In this document: positions 52,440 to 61,514 of the stretch, in pieces
Layout: every line of letters begins with the position of its first letter
Position numbering within the stretch: position 1 is the first letter of the stretch
Source of the DNA: UBA7957 sp965224675
GTDB lineage: Bacteria > Pseudomonadota > Gammaproteobacteria > Granulosicoccales > Granulosicoccaceae
Length of the DNA stretch: 64,000 nt
Assembly (NCBI GenBank): GCA_965224675.1
Contig: CBDDAA010000004.1
Coordinates: forward strand, 930,001 to 994,000
Direction of reading: 5' to 3'
The notes under the pieces: model-generated
The model's database searches: none
What the model was told of the DNA's origin: nothing
What the model saw: the letters and a program-made list of their open reading frames with translations, nothing else
Program-made: the position numbers and the translations under genes

Positions 52440-52659
52440 AGTTACAAACGTTTCCAGTCATGGAGTATGGCTGCTTTGTGGTAATAAAGAACACTTCATG
52501 TCTTATGAGGATTTTCCTTGGTTCAAGGATGTAACGATCGGGAAAATACTTAATGTGGAAGAGGTATCGCAAGGCCATCTATATTGGCCAGATCTTGATG
52601 TTGATGTCGGTATCGAAACGATAGAGCACCCTGAGCGTTTCCCACTTATAGCAAAATAG
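52396..52659 (+). CDS. DUF2442-family protein
   Basis: 87 residues from the ATG at 52396 (an ATG at 52399 is also possible). It has the DUF2442 pattern: VSSHGVWLLCGNKEHFMSYEDFPWF, then VSQGHLYWPDLDVDVGIETIEHPE. The start lies 41 bp inside the DUF4160 gene, so translation is coupled. Partner of the previous gene. Confidence 0.88.
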   Translation: MMSSQKLGESISQPEVTNVSSHGVWLLCGNKEHFMSYEDFPWFKDVTIGKILNVEEVSQGHLYWPDLDVDVGIETIEHPERFPLIAK

Positions 52660-52687
52660 CACATATGAGCCGTAACGCCGTCAATCA

Positions 52688-52801
52688 TAATGAAAAGGGA
52701 CAGGCACTCTACTAAACCAGGTGCATAGAATCGAAAGAATGATTTAATTATTTGTTTTTATGGGTTTAAATTTTTGAAAGAGCCATTCTATTTAGTGCCT
52801 G
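52688..52801. repeat. REP-like palindromic element, copy 2 (right end clipped)
   Basis: Nearly the same sequence as copy 1 with a few substitutions (for example GGTGCATAG for GATACATAG, and GAGCCATTC for GAATCATTC). Its right end stops at AGTGCCTG and runs directly into foreign sequence (ATGAGATGGACACC), so the last bases are lost. Confidence 0.72.
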
Positions 52802-52881
52802 ATGAGATGGACACCCCCCAACCGGCATCGTAATGTGCCAAACTTTGTATCTCAAATCAAAGTTAAAGAGGAGCACCCATC

Positions 52882-52962
52882 ATGGGTAATGCTGAGCTGG
52901 ACAGGCACTTCATTATTAACCCTCAGTTCTGTAAAAATAGTATGATTAATAAGACGATATGA
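52882..52962 (+). pseudogene. Interrupted gene start (5 codons) with strong ribosome site
   Basis: AAGAGGAG lies 8 bp before ATG; the frame reads MGNAEL and then enters REP-like copy 3 (GGACAGGCAC at 52899), ending at a TGA at 52960. The sequence just upstream (GATGGACACCCCCCAA...) could be the end of an insertion sequence. I cannot identify the lost gene. Confidence 0.35.
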
Positions 52963-53006
52963 CACTTTTCTAATATATTTTGTTAAATTTCTTGGAGTGC
53001 CTGTTC
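52899..53006. repeat. REP-like palindromic element, copy 3 (divergent interior)
   Basis: Ends GGACAGGCACT and AGTGCCTGTTC match copy 1; the interior of about 85 bp differs. It follows codon 5 of a gene-like start, so it looks inserted. Confidence 0.55.
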
Positions 53007-53162
53007 TGTTCGAATGTTATAAAAATTAATGATCGAACAGATACCGAGGAAGTTAAGGTTTTTGGATTGAACTTAGAGTAACAGGGTAAAAGGAAAAATA
53101 TGAAATCAAATACGATAGCGCCATAGAACTATAAATCAATGAGGCTGATCCCTTTGCTCAGT

Positions 53163-53573
53163 TTATGTGTTAGCAAGGCGCTTTTGCATAAATCGACGAG
53201 CCAGAAAAAATAACGATGACCACACAGCCAGCCTTAAAATCATCGCAGCAACCGTTCTGTTTTCAAACATTCCACCACTTATAATATGCACACCTAGCGC
53301 AAGAAATACCAGTAACGTCATCAGGGCGATCAATCCAGATAAGCTCACAGCCCAGTTTTTTTGAGTCCATAACCCAAAACCGCAGAAAATATACAGGAAT
53401 CCAGCGGAAAAATTGAACCATAGAACAAAGTCCACAACATTGCCGGCGGCTGATCTGGCTGATTGTGGCCCAAACAGAATTGAACCACCTGATTTAATAG
53501 TTAATAAGCCAAATACAAATGCGATAGAGGCAAGTACAAATATAATTTTAGGTGTTTTTTGTTTGTGGGTCAT
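53163..53573 (-). CDS. Small integral membrane protein of unknown function
   Basis: 136 residues from the ATG at 53573 (AGGA 7 bp upstream); the frame is open to 53714 without a good start. Four membrane segments at about residues 10-30, 42-63, 70-92 and 108-126, with a basic C-terminus (RRFMQKRLANT). I do not recognise a family; the layout resembles DoxX-like or DUF4149-like proteins only loosely. It is isolated between the repeat patch and metY. Confidence 0.68.
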   Translation of the reverse strand: MTHKQKTPKIIFVLASIAFVFGLLTIKSGGSILFGPQSARSAAGNVVDFVLWFNFSAGFLYIFCGFGLWTQKNWAVSLSGLIALMTLLVFLALGVHIISGGMFENRTVAAMILRLAVWSSLFFLARRFMQKRLANT

Positions 53574-53761
53574 TGATAGGTCCTGTGTCTTACAGGCGGC
53601 TAAATACTTCCAGCTCATAGCTGTTGTTATTTCTGCGCCATTGTCTGAGTACAGGAGAAATTTTAATACACCAAAACGTTGGTATTGAATGATATTAATC
53701 AAGGGAAAAATCAATAATTCTCAATCAAGTGTCTGACTTCGCGTAGCTGTTGTGAATTGCA

Positions 53762-55054
53762 CTAACTTACCGATTGTGAGCAATCCAGTGCCTGTCCAAT
53801 ATCCCAGATAATATCTTCTACCGTTTCAAGTCCCACTGAAATCCGCACCATATCCGGGCTGACCCCGGCTTTTATTTGATCTTCTTTATTCAATTGTCGG
53901 TGGGTGGTGGAAGCAGGGTGTATGACCAGTGTTTTTGCATCGCCAACATTGGCTAGATGACTGAGGAAGTTAACACTTTCAATAAAGCGCGCCCCCGCCT
54001 GCTGGCCGCCTTTTATACCAAAGGTGAGGATGCCGCCAGCACCTTTGGGCAGGTATTGCTTTGCCAGGTGATGGTAAGGGTTTTCCTCAAGGCCAGGATA
54101 TTTCACCCAATTGACGGCATCGTGCTCGTTTAGAAAGAGGGCGACTCGCATCGCATTCTCGCAATGGCGCTCCATCCGCAATGGCAGGGTTTCCAGACCC
54201 TGCAGCATCATAAAGGAATTAAATGGACTGATGGCCGGGCCGAGGGTTCGCAGTGTTTCGCAGCGAGCCTTCATGGTAAAGGCAAAGTCGCCGAAAGTTT
54301 CGTAAAAACGCACACCGTGGTAGCCCTCTGAGGGATCAACCATGCCCGGAAAATTGCCATTGTCCCAGGGGAACTTACCTGACTCTACAATAATTCCACC
54401 CATGGATGTGCCATGACCGCAGATAAATTTGGTTGCTGAATGCACAACGAGATCTGCACCGTGTTCAATTGGTTGGCAAAGCCAGGGGCTGGCAAAGGTA
54501 TTATCAATCATGAGTGGCAATCCCGCATTATGCGCGATGTCAGCGACTGCTTTTATATCGAGCACATTGTTACTTGGGTTGCCCACCGTTTCTGCGTAGA
54601 GCACTTTGGTTTTTGCTGTGATTGCGCTGGCAAAATTCTCGGGATCATCAGGGTCAACAAATCGGGTATTAATGCCCATGCGTTTGAAATTAACCGCAAA
54701 TTGCGACACGGTGCCGCCATACAGAGTACTTGCAGAGACAATTTCATCACCCTGGCTGAGTAATGTTAACAGCGCGGTCATTTGCGCGGCCATACCACTG
54801 CTGGTGGCAACCCCTGCACGACCCTTTTCTAAAGCAGCCATACGTTCTTCGAACATGGCTGTTGTTGGGTTCATCAAACGGGTATAGACATTGCCGAAGG
54901 TTTGCAGATTAAATAAGCTCGCGGCATGGTCCGTATCATCAAATACATAGGCCGATGTCTGGTAAATGGGCGCAGCACGCGAACCCGTTGCCGGATCAGG
55001 TTGCTGGCCTGCGTGTAAACACAGTGTTTCAAATCCGAAGTCACGATCTGCCAT
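53762..55054 (-). CDS. metY: O-acetylhomoserine (O-acetylserine) sulfhydrylase
   Basis: 430 residues, the typical MetY length (longer than MetB/MetC). FETLCLHAGQQPDPATGSRA at the N-terminus, YTRLMNPTTAMFEERMAALE, and the PLP lysine in HSATKFICGHGTSMGG are diagnostic of the Cys/Met metabolism PLP family. It makes homocysteine from O-acetylhomoserine and sulfide, or methionine with methanethiol. It lies 11 bp behind a CoA-binding protein gene, often seen next to metY. Confidence 0.95.
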   Translation of the reverse strand: MADRDFGFETLCLHAGQQPDPATGSRAAPIYQTSAYVFDDTDHAASLFNLQTFGNVYTRLMNPTTAMFEERMAALEKGRAGVATSSGMAAQMTALLTLLSQGDEIVSASTLYGGTVSQFAVNFKRMGINTRFVDPDDPENFASAITAKTKVLYAETVGNPSNNVLDIKAVADIAHNAGLPLMIDNTFASPWLCQPIEHGADLVVHSATKFICGHGTSMGGIIVESGKFPWDNGNFPGMVDPSEGYHGVRFYETFGDFAFTMKARCETLRTLGPAISPFNSFMMLQGLETLPLRMERHCENAMRVALFLNEHDAVNWVKYPGLEENPYHHLAKQYLPKGAGGILTFGIKGGQQAGARFIESVNFLSHLANVGDAKTLVIHPASTTHRQLNKEDQIKAGVSPDMVRISVGLETVEDIIWDIGQALDCSQSVS

Positions 55055-55065
55055 ATCAGAGATCC

Positions 55066-55536
55066 TTAATTTGAGATTATTTTGCTGCGATGGGCACTGA
55101 TCACGCCTGTATTAACACCTAGAAAATTGAGTCCACCAAACAATCGGGCATGCTCTATTTTAAGACAACGGTCCATCACCACCTCAAGTCCTGCCTTGTG
55201 TGCAATATCAGCAGCCTCTTGATTAATGATGCCAAGTTGAAGCCAGAGTACTTTTGCACCAATTTCTGCGGCTTGTTGTGCAAAAGTCGGGGTGGATTCT
55301 GCACGTTGGAATAGATCTACAATATCCACCGGATGTGGTATTGAGGCGAGGTCAGGATAACACTGCTGTCCCAATACTTCATCGTAGTTAGGATTGACAG
55401 GGATTATGCTGTAACCATGGTCCAGCATATACTTGGCAGCGAAATAACTGGGGCGATACCATTTGGCAGACAAGCCGACGATGGCGATTCTCTTGTAGTC
55501 TTGTAACAGGCGGCGTAGTGTTGGAATATCAGGCAT
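55066..55536 (-). CDS. CoA-binding domain protein (YccU/Rossmann type)
   Basis: 156 residues. RIAIVGLSAKWYRPSYFAAKYMLDHGYSIIPVNP is the CoA_binding_2 N-terminus, followed by VDIVDLFQRAE and LWLQLGIINQEAADIAHKAGLEVVMDRCLKIEHARLFG. The domain binds CoA or a related nucleotide; the role is not known. It is in an operon with metY, divergent from the acyl-CoA ligase gene. Confidence 0.9.
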   Translation of the reverse strand: MPDIPTLRRLLQDYKRIAIVGLSAKWYRPSYFAAKYMLDHGYSIIPVNPNYDEVLGQQCYPDLASIPHPVDIVDLFQRAESTPTFAQQAAEIGAKVLWLQLGIINQEAADIAHKAGLEVVMDRCLKIEHARLFGGLNFLGVNTGVISAHRSKIISN

Positions 55537-55567
55537 AATCCGATCTATCGAGTTTAATCAACATTAA

Positions 55568-57220
55568 ATGACAAGAATAATGAATATGAAACAAACTAAC
55601 AATCAATTTAATCAGGGGCTTGATCGTTGCGCAGCCAATTATGCGCCTTTAACACCGCTTACCTTGCTTGAAAGAGCGGCATTGGTTTACCCGGACCAGC
55701 TTGCAGTCATTGATGGTAAGGTAATAAAAACCTGGTTGCAGGTCTACACCCGATGCCGGCAGTTTGCATCTGCATTGTGTAAACACGGTATTGGCATTGA
55801 TGATACCGTCGCGATCATTGCGCCTAATACGCTGGCAATGTACGAAGCACATTTTGCTGTACCCATGGCAGGTGCTGTACTGAATACGATCAATACTCGC
55901 TTAGATGCTGAGACAATTGCCTATATTCTTGATCATGGTGAGGCCAAGGTATTGCTGATTGATGGAGAGCTAACTACACTGGTGGAAAAAGCATTGCGCT
56001 TACTTGACCGGGAGATATTGATCATTGACATTAAAGTGTCGGCGGCAGATCAGCTTTTGGGTACAATTAGTTATGATGAGTTTCTGCAGCAGGGGGATGC
56101 TGATTTTCGCTGGGTGCCACCCGCCGATGAATGGGATGCTATTGCTCTGAATTACACGTCTGGCACTACTGGCAAGCCTAAAGGTGTGGTGTATCATCAT
56201 CGCGGTGCCTATCTCAATGCACTGAGTAATGTGGTGGGCTGGCAGATGGTACACCACCCGGTGTATCTGTGGACTGTGCCCATGTTCCACTGTAATGGCT
56301 GGTGTTTTCCGTGGACCCTGGCGGCATTGGCAGGAACCAGTATTTGTCTACGCAATGTAAATGCAGCGTCTATTTTTACAGCGATTGCAAGACACAAAGT
56401 TACTCATTTTGGGGGCGCACCGGTCATCATGAACATGATCATTAATGCAAGTGAAAAAGAGCGCAGTGTATTTACACACGAGGTCAATATGATGACCGCT
56501 GCTGCGCCACCACCGGCGTCTGTACTCAGTGCTATGGAAGAACAGGGATTTAGAGTTACCCATGTATATGGACTGACCGAAACCTATGGTCCGGCCGTTA
56601 TTTGCGCATGGAACGAGGACTGGGAGGATTTGCCTTTAGATCAACGAATAGAGAAAAAATCACGCCAAGGTGTGCGCTACCATGTGCTTGAAGAACTGGA
56701 TGTAATGAATCCGAAATCCATGCAATCGGTTGAGCAAAACGGACAGAGCATGGGAGAAGTCATGTTTCGCGGTAATATCGTGATGAAGGGCTACTTTAAA
56801 AGTCCCCAGGCGACTGCCGAGGCATTTGCCGGTGGTTGGTTTCATTCAGGTGATTTGGCTGTCAGGCACAGCGATGGTTATGTTCAGTTAAAGGATCGCT
56901 CCAAGGATATTATCATTTCAGGCGGCGAGAATATTTCCTCAATCGAGATTGAAAATGTATTGTTTAAACATCCCGCAGTACTTGAAGCGGCTGTTGTTGC
57001 CAAGCCAGATACGCACTGGGGTGAAACACCCTGTGCTTTTGTTACGCTGAAAGACAAGATGCAAGCTACTGAACAGGAAATAATCGATTTTTGTCGCGAT
57101 AATATGGCTCATTTCAAAGCACCTAAAACAGTCGTATTTGCTGAGTTGCCAAAAACATCGACGGGTAAAATCCAAAAATTTAAACTGCGGCAGCAAATCG
57201 ACAGTATGGATGCGGTTTGA
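55568..57220 (+). CDS. AMP-dependent acyl-CoA ligase, DmdB/medium-chain type
   Basis: 550 residues. ATP motif YTSGTTGKPKGVVYHH near residue 200, GLTETYGP near 338, GWFHSGDLA near 426 and the C-terminal Lys in PKTSTGKIQKF. The sequence class (WTVPMFHCNGWCFPWTLAA; ISGGENISSIEIENVL) is that of 3-methylmercaptopropionyl-CoA ligase DmdB and related medium-chain ligases. It activates a carboxylate through acyl-AMP. MetY next door can use methanethiol, the later product of that pathway, so a role in DMSP catabolism is possible but not shown. Confidence 0.92.
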   Translation: MTRIMNMKQTNNQFNQGLDRCAANYAPLTPLTLLERAALVYPDQLAVIDGKVIKTWLQVYTRCRQFASALCKHGIGIDDTVAIIAPNTLAMYEAHFAVPMAGAVLNTINTRLDAETIAYILDHGEAKVLLIDGELTTLVEKALRLLDREILIIDIKVSAADQLLGTISYDEFLQQGDADFRWVPPADEWDAIALNYTSGTTGKPKGVVYHHRGAYLNALSNVVGWQMVHHPVYLWTVPMFHCNGWCFPWTLAALAGTSICLRNVNAASIFTAIARHKVTHFGGAPVIMNMIINASEKERSVFTHEVNMMTAAAPPPASVLSAMEEQGFRVTHVYGLTETYGPAVICAWNEDWEDLPLDQRIEKKSRQGVRYHVLEELDVMNPKSMQSVEQNGQSMGEVMFRGNIVMKGYFKSPQATAEAFAGGWFHSGDLAVRHSDGYVQLKDRSKDIIISGGENISSIEIENVLFKHPAVLEAAVVAKPDTHWGETPCAFVTLKDKMQATEQEIIDFCRDNMAHFKAPKTVVFAELPKTSTGKIQKFKLRQQIDSMDAV

Positions 57221-57378
57221 ACCGTGTAGAGTGAGTATGCATGCTTTATGAAAATTTAGGTTTCAGTTTCGGGTAAAAGCGTCGGTCTGTGCTATATTCG
57301 AGAAATACTATTCCCGAAAGGCAGCTATCACAAAACAGCGCCCGGATTAAAAGCACTATTATTTGCAGGTAATACAAT

Positions 57379-57732
57379 ATGTCATTGTTAGCTAATATTC
57401 TGGTCGGTTTGGTCGCCGCGCTTCACATCTACTTTCTTGTTCTTGAAATGTTTCTCTGGGACAAGCCCTTTGGTTTGCGAACCCTCGGCCATAGTCCACA
57501 AGCGGCTAAAGCAACAAAAGTTCTCGCGATGAATCAGGGCTTGTATAATGGTTTTTTAGCCGCTGGTCTTATCTGGGGGTTGAGTCTTGGTGGCACTGGC
57601 GATCTGCTAAAAATATTCTTCCTTTGCTGTGTGGTTATAGCCGGGGTATTTGGAGGACTGACGGCCAGTCGAAAAATCCTTTATATTCAGGCATTACCAG
57701 CTGCTATCGCACTAATATTATTTTATCTATAA
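57379..57732 (+). CDS. DUF1304-family membrane protein
   Basis: 117 residues, four membrane segments. LVGLVAALHIYFLVLEMFLWDKPFG and LAMNQGLYNGFLAAGLIWGL are the DUF1304 core motifs. The function of the family is unknown. It is a lone gene, 158 bp after the ligase. Confidence 0.92.
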   Translation: MSLLANILVGLVAALHIYFLVLEMFLWDKPFGLRTLGHSPQAAKATKVLAMNQGLYNGFLAAGLIWGLSLGGTGDLLKIFFLCCVVIAGVFGGLTASRKILYIQALPAAIALILFYL

Positions 57733-57787
57733 CCTCATTGCTGACTTTATTTTAAGTAATGGGGATACCGCCGTTCTCCCTGGTAGG

Positions 57788-59236
57788 TCAGCGTGTACCT
57801 CGAAAAAAAATTCTTTTTTCATCACTGATATATTGAGAAGCCTGTGCTTTGGCTGAGTCAATACAGTCGCTGGCAGGATATTCAAGCAAAATTGCAGCAT
57901 ACTCGCTTAAATAGCGGTGACAGTTTTCTTCGAATTCAACTTGATTTATGCCTACGAATCGGGTGCTGACCCGACCACCAACGGCAGGGTTGTTTAAATC
58001 GTCACTTACTAAGAGAAAGCGTTTGTCTTTTTCTAACGCATATTCAACCGATGTCCAGAAGCTGGTACGTGATTTGACACTATACGGCTTGATCAGAGCC
58101 AGCTGTAACAATAGTAACGCAGTGAAAAACAAAGGTAGAAAACGTAGAAACCAAGGTGATAACAGCTTTTTTCTCTCCAAACCACCTACCAGACAGGATA
58201 AAGATGAGGCGAAGGAAATAAACATTATTATCGCTATTGGAAGTTGGTAGTAGTCATGTATTTTATATACTTTTGAGAAAATCAGCCATCCTGAAAAGAA
58301 TGAAAATAAGGCCGATATGAATATTATTCTGTTTTTCTCGCTGAAGTGCCAACGTTTTACAGCGTATGAAACCACGATAAAAAATAATAAAAATCCGGGA
58401 AACCACCGATCAAACCGCTTTAGTATCGTATTCCAAAATTCCCAACTCAGTCTTAGATCAATAGATCCGAAATACCACTGCCAAAGATGGCCTGACTTGG
58501 AACCTGTCTGCGACATAAGCAAACTACGGTAATATTCAATTAACAGAACAAAACAGAGACATACTAAGAGGAAAGATAGCAGCGGTAGCTGTTGTTGAAT
58601 TTTTTTTATTAGCGATGACCCTGATATATTGCCTGATTGAATTTTATAAGTTGCGGCGAAAATCAGAAAAACAAATGGAATGGGTGATTTTATCGATGCC
58701 GCCAGTAAAACAAACGCCAGAGCTAGCAGATAATACCGCCAATGATATTCTTCGCGTATTAGTATTGCCGTCGCCACCATTGAAAAAGCGATTGCCATAA
58801 TGTCTGGAAGCGGGACTGAGTAGTAGTGCAGGAAAATTCTCGATGTAGAAAGCAAGGCAATAAAAAATACACCTGCCAAGCGATTATTTAGCAAACTGCA
58901 TATGTAATATCCAGCGCCGGCTGTTATTAGCCACATTCCCAGGTTAATATACCTGACCGATACCAGAGGATCTTTGTGCAAAAGCCAAGACGTCAGTGCA
59001 ACCAGGTACTGGTACACGGGTAGATCAAAAACAGCACTGTTGCCCCAGGGTTTACGTTCAGAGAAAAGATCAAACAGACTGAAATCCCTGATATGCAGAA
59101 TGCCAAGCAGATTCCCATAAACATCTGCTTGTCTGAAGACATGATTGCCGTTGATACCTAAATATGCAGACTCGATAATGGTAATTGAGGCAACAATTGT
59201 GAGTGCCGACAGGGATACAACTTCTGCTTTTCTCAT
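57788..59236 (-). CDS. GT39/ArnT-like membrane glycosyltransferase
   Basis: 482 residues with about eleven membrane segments. The first periplasmic loop has NGNHVFRQADVYGNLLG, resembling the acidic site of dolichyl- or undecaprenyl-phosphate-dependent GT-C enzymes. The C-terminal 110 residues are soluble. It probably transfers a sugar from a lipid carrier in the periplasm. The acceptor is unknown and there are no lipid A genes near. Confidence 0.72.
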   Translation of the reverse strand: MRKAEVVSLSALTIVASITIIESAYLGINGNHVFRQADVYGNLLGILHIRDFSLFDLFSERKPWGNSAVFDLPVYQYLVALTSWLLHKDPLVSVRYINLGMWLITAGAGYYICSLLNNRLAGVFFIALLSTSRIFLHYYSVPLPDIMAIAFSMVATAILIREEYHWRYYLLALAFVLLAASIKSPIPFVFLIFAATYKIQSGNISGSSLIKKIQQQLPLLSFLLVCLCFVLLIEYYRSLLMSQTGSKSGHLWQWYFGSIDLRLSWEFWNTILKRFDRWFPGFLLFFIVVSYAVKRWHFSEKNRIIFISALFSFFSGWLIFSKVYKIHDYYQLPIAIIMFISFASSLSCLVGGLERKKLLSPWFLRFLPLFFTALLLLQLALIKPYSVKSRTSFWTSVEYALEKDKRFLLVSDDLNNPAVGGRVSTRFVGINQVEFEENCHRYLSEYAAILLEYPASDCIDSAKAQASQYISDEKRIFFRGTR

Positions 59237-59297
59237 TTATACTCGACTCAGTATTAGTGTGGAACACTACAATAAATGATACTATTAATAGTTGTGG

Positions 59298-60002
59298 TCA
59301 GAATGGTGTAATAGAATTCATCATTCCCATCATCGGGTTGACATTGTGTGCGGCCTCAGCAATTGGCGCCATTGAATGTGACATTGAACCGACATTCTGG
59401 TTCATAGTTGCTATATTTGAATTCATCGTCTTTACAGACGCTGTTAAACTTGACATGTTTGAAGACATATTATGGGTATAGGTGGTCATGGAAGAAATAT
59501 CACCACTCATCACACTCATTTCACTGGACATATTTGCCACTGAATGCTGCATTGAATAAGCGACATAGAATAAAAATCCTAAGCCGACAAATGCCGAGAC
59601 AATTAATGGAACGGAAAACCATTTCATCATTCGAGCTTCTCTGAGCTGCATCTGTTCGATAATCTCAAGTTTATTATCAAGCAAGCGTTCCCTTTCATCA
59701 AAGTCTTTATGCAGCTGGATGAAAATGTGCTCGATTTTTTCCAAAGTCTGCGAATCGGCGGTGTTTTTCGATTTGAAAAAATAGATTTTTTGCAGCACTG
59801 ATCTTACGCTTTGCAGCAAGTGCGTGTTTTTTCCCTGCTTTATTGGATGGCAAAACCCGAAGGTTTTTGGGCCATCATCAGTTATTGGTTTCGGGCAAAA
59901 TTCAATAACATCGTGTGCTGTTTGAATAGGTGAATCATTTTCATTGCCGTTGATGGTTTTAGTTTTTTGTGAAACGGATGTTTGTCTGCTAATTTGTAAC
60001 AT
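59298..60002 (-). CDS. Membrane protein with a Met/Ser/Asn-rich repeat tail
   Basis: 234 residues. A soluble N-terminal part (1-80), a helical, coiled-coil-prone stretch (84-126), a membrane segment (128-148) and a repeat-like tail (157-211). In the tail, Met, Ser and Asn recur with a 7-residue period (NMSSEMSVMSGDISSMTTYTH, NMSSNMSSLTASVKTMNSN). The last 20 residues are Met-rich (NPMMGMMNS). The tail resembles methyl-accepting or tape-measure-like coiled coils. No known family was recognised. The rare Met richness could suit metal contact. Confidence 0.62.
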   Translation of the reverse strand: MLQISRQTSVSQKTKTINGNENDSPIQTAHDVIEFCPKPITDDGPKTFGFCHPIKQGKNTHLLQSVRSVLQKIYFFKSKNTADSQTLEKIEHIFIQLHKDFDERERLLDNKLEIIEQMQLREARMMKWFSVPLIVSAFVGLGFLFYVAYSMQHSVANMSSEMSVMSGDISSMTTYTHNMSSNMSSLTASVKTMNSNIATMNQNVGSMSHSMAPIAEAAHNVNPMMGMMNSITPF

Positions 60003-60304
60003 TTTTATCCTTTAATTGAGCGTGAACGACAAAATATCGACGCATTGTCGCAACTATATAAGTATTTTCTAATGTTACTTGAAAATAGCAGGTGTTTGCA
60101 TATTTTTGTCTTTCAGGATGGCAATTTGTTGCTTCTCATCTCTTTTCAATGGCATAACCGTTTATCATTGCGCTGCCAGGAACAATCTACAGAAGAGATT
60201 GATCGCTTGCGACAAACTCACTATTATCCTAAGCAAGTTAACTCGCTTGCCACTGAAAATATATGTATCAGAATGAAAACCAACCAGAAAAAAGGGGATT
60301 CACT
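60003..60304. other. 302-bp gap before the BMP importer genes
   Basis: Divergent promoter region. Two overlapping weak frames in 60045-60341 lack ribosome sites. A promoter for the importer is expected within about 100 bp of 60305 but no clear pair of boxes was found. The ribosome site AAAGGGGA lies 6 bp upstream of 60305. Confidence 0.5.
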
Positions 60305-61300
60305 ATGTTTGGAAAAACACTCAAAATTATATTGCCATTGATAACACTCATGGCGGTTTTGTGTAGCGCCAACGTGGCTGCAGATAAAATAAAGGTTGCT
60401 GGGATTTATACGCAACCTATACAGCAAAAATGGGATGCCCGTTTGCACCTGGCGCTACAAGGCGCCGCTGATGCGGGCGATATTGACTACCTGTATTCGG
60501 AGAAAGTCTCCAATACAGACTATGTTCGTGTACTGCGTGAGTATGCCGAAAGTGGGGTAAAACTGATTGTGGGTGAAGCTTTTGGCATCAGTCCTGAAGC
60601 GCGTAAGGTGGCTGATGATTATCCAGAGGTGTCCTTTCTGATGGGTGACCCCTTCAAACCACATGGGAAAAATTTTTCAGTGTTCGATAACTATATTCAC
60701 GAACCTTGTTACCTAATGGGCATGATTGCAGGCAGCATGACTAAGAGTAACAAGATCGGTATGGTTGGTGGTTATGCGATAGGCGAGGTTAATCGTTTGT
60801 TCCATGCCTTTATGGCAGGTGCAAAATCAACCAATCCTGAGGTTGAATTTAAAGTTACCTTTATCGGTTCATGGTTTGATCCACCAAAAGCAAAAGAAGC
60901 GGCGTTTGCTCAGGTTGAAGCGGGTGCAGATGTGCTTTATGCAGAACGCGCCGGGGTAGTGGATGCAGCTCGTGAAAAAGGCATTCTTGCCTTTGGCAAT
61001 GTAAATGACATGAATAAGGAGGAAAACGGTACAGATGTGGTCGTAACTTCTGCGCTGTGGCATATGGAGAGCGCAATCAACTACGCGATTGAGCAAACCA
61101 AATCCGGTAGCTTTGCATCAGAAGACTACAAAGACTGGACCATGATGGCAAAAGGCGGCGCATCTCTGGCGCCGTATTATGAGTTTGAAGATAAAATACC
61201 TGCTGATGTCAAAGCGAAGGTGGCCGCCTTGCAGGCTGATATCAAGTCAGGAAAATTTACTGTTGAAATCAATGATGAAGAACCTAAATCCAGTTATTAG
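60305..61300 (+). CDS. BMP-family ABC transporter substrate-binding protein
   Basis: 331 residues from the ATG at 60305. The signal peptide (LKIILPLITLMAVLCSANVAA) is cleaved by signal peptidase I; the Cys is not in a lipobox. The BMP/PnrA fold is indicated by KIKVAGIYTQPIQQKWDARLH, EGAFGIS-like VGEAFGISPEARKVA, and GMVGGYAIGEVNRLFHAFMAGAKSTNP. BMP proteins bind nucleosides or related ligands. It begins an operon with a dual ATPase and a permease. Confidence 0.92.
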   Translation: MFGKTLKIILPLITLMAVLCSANVAADKIKVAGIYTQPIQQKWDARLHLALQGAADAGDIDYLYSEKVSNTDYVRVLREYAESGVKLIVGEAFGISPEARKVADDYPEVSFLMGDPFKPHGKNFSVFDNYIHEPCYLMGMIAGSMTKSNKIGMVGGYAIGEVNRLFHAFMAGAKSTNPEVEFKVTFIGSWFDPPKAKEAAFAQVEAGADVLYAERAGVVDAAREKGILAFGNVNDMNKEENGTDVVVTSALWHMESAINYAIEQTKSGSFASEDYKDWTMMAKGGASLAPYYEFEDKIPADVKAKVAALQADIKSGKFTVEINDEEPKSSY

Positions 61301-61314
61301 ATTCAACGCATGGT

Positions 61315-61365
61315 GAATGTTGTGCCAGAGCAGGAACAGGGCTTCTGGCGATTTGCACAACATTC
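61315..61365 (+). promoter_or_regulatory. Nested hairpin between the binding-protein and ATPase genes
   Basis: GAATGTTGTGC and GCACAACATTC form a perfect 11-bp outer stem, and GCCAGA/TCTGGC an inner stem. It is 14 bp after the stop codon and lacks a T-run. It parallels the hairpin behind the other binding-protein gene (3233-3261) and could stabilise the upstream mRNA. Confidence 0.6.
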
Positions 61366-61514
61366 GCCCACAGTTACAATGGTTCGTGTACATTACTGAA
61401 GTAGGTAGTGTATTGGCCTGTTCACTCACTATCAAACCAGTGCTTGTATAATAGAACTTATCTTTTTGTCAGATTGACAAGGATGTCACTGTTTCTTCGG
61501 GTGATATTTATTGT

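Larger units (their letters stand above)
52660..53162. other. Repeat-rich gap of 503 bp after the DUF2442 gene
   Basis: Contains REP-like copies 2 and 3 and a short leader with a very good ribosome site (AAGAGGAG) and an ATG at 52882, whose 26-codon frame is cut by copy 3 after about five codons. No complete gene. Confidence 0.65.
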
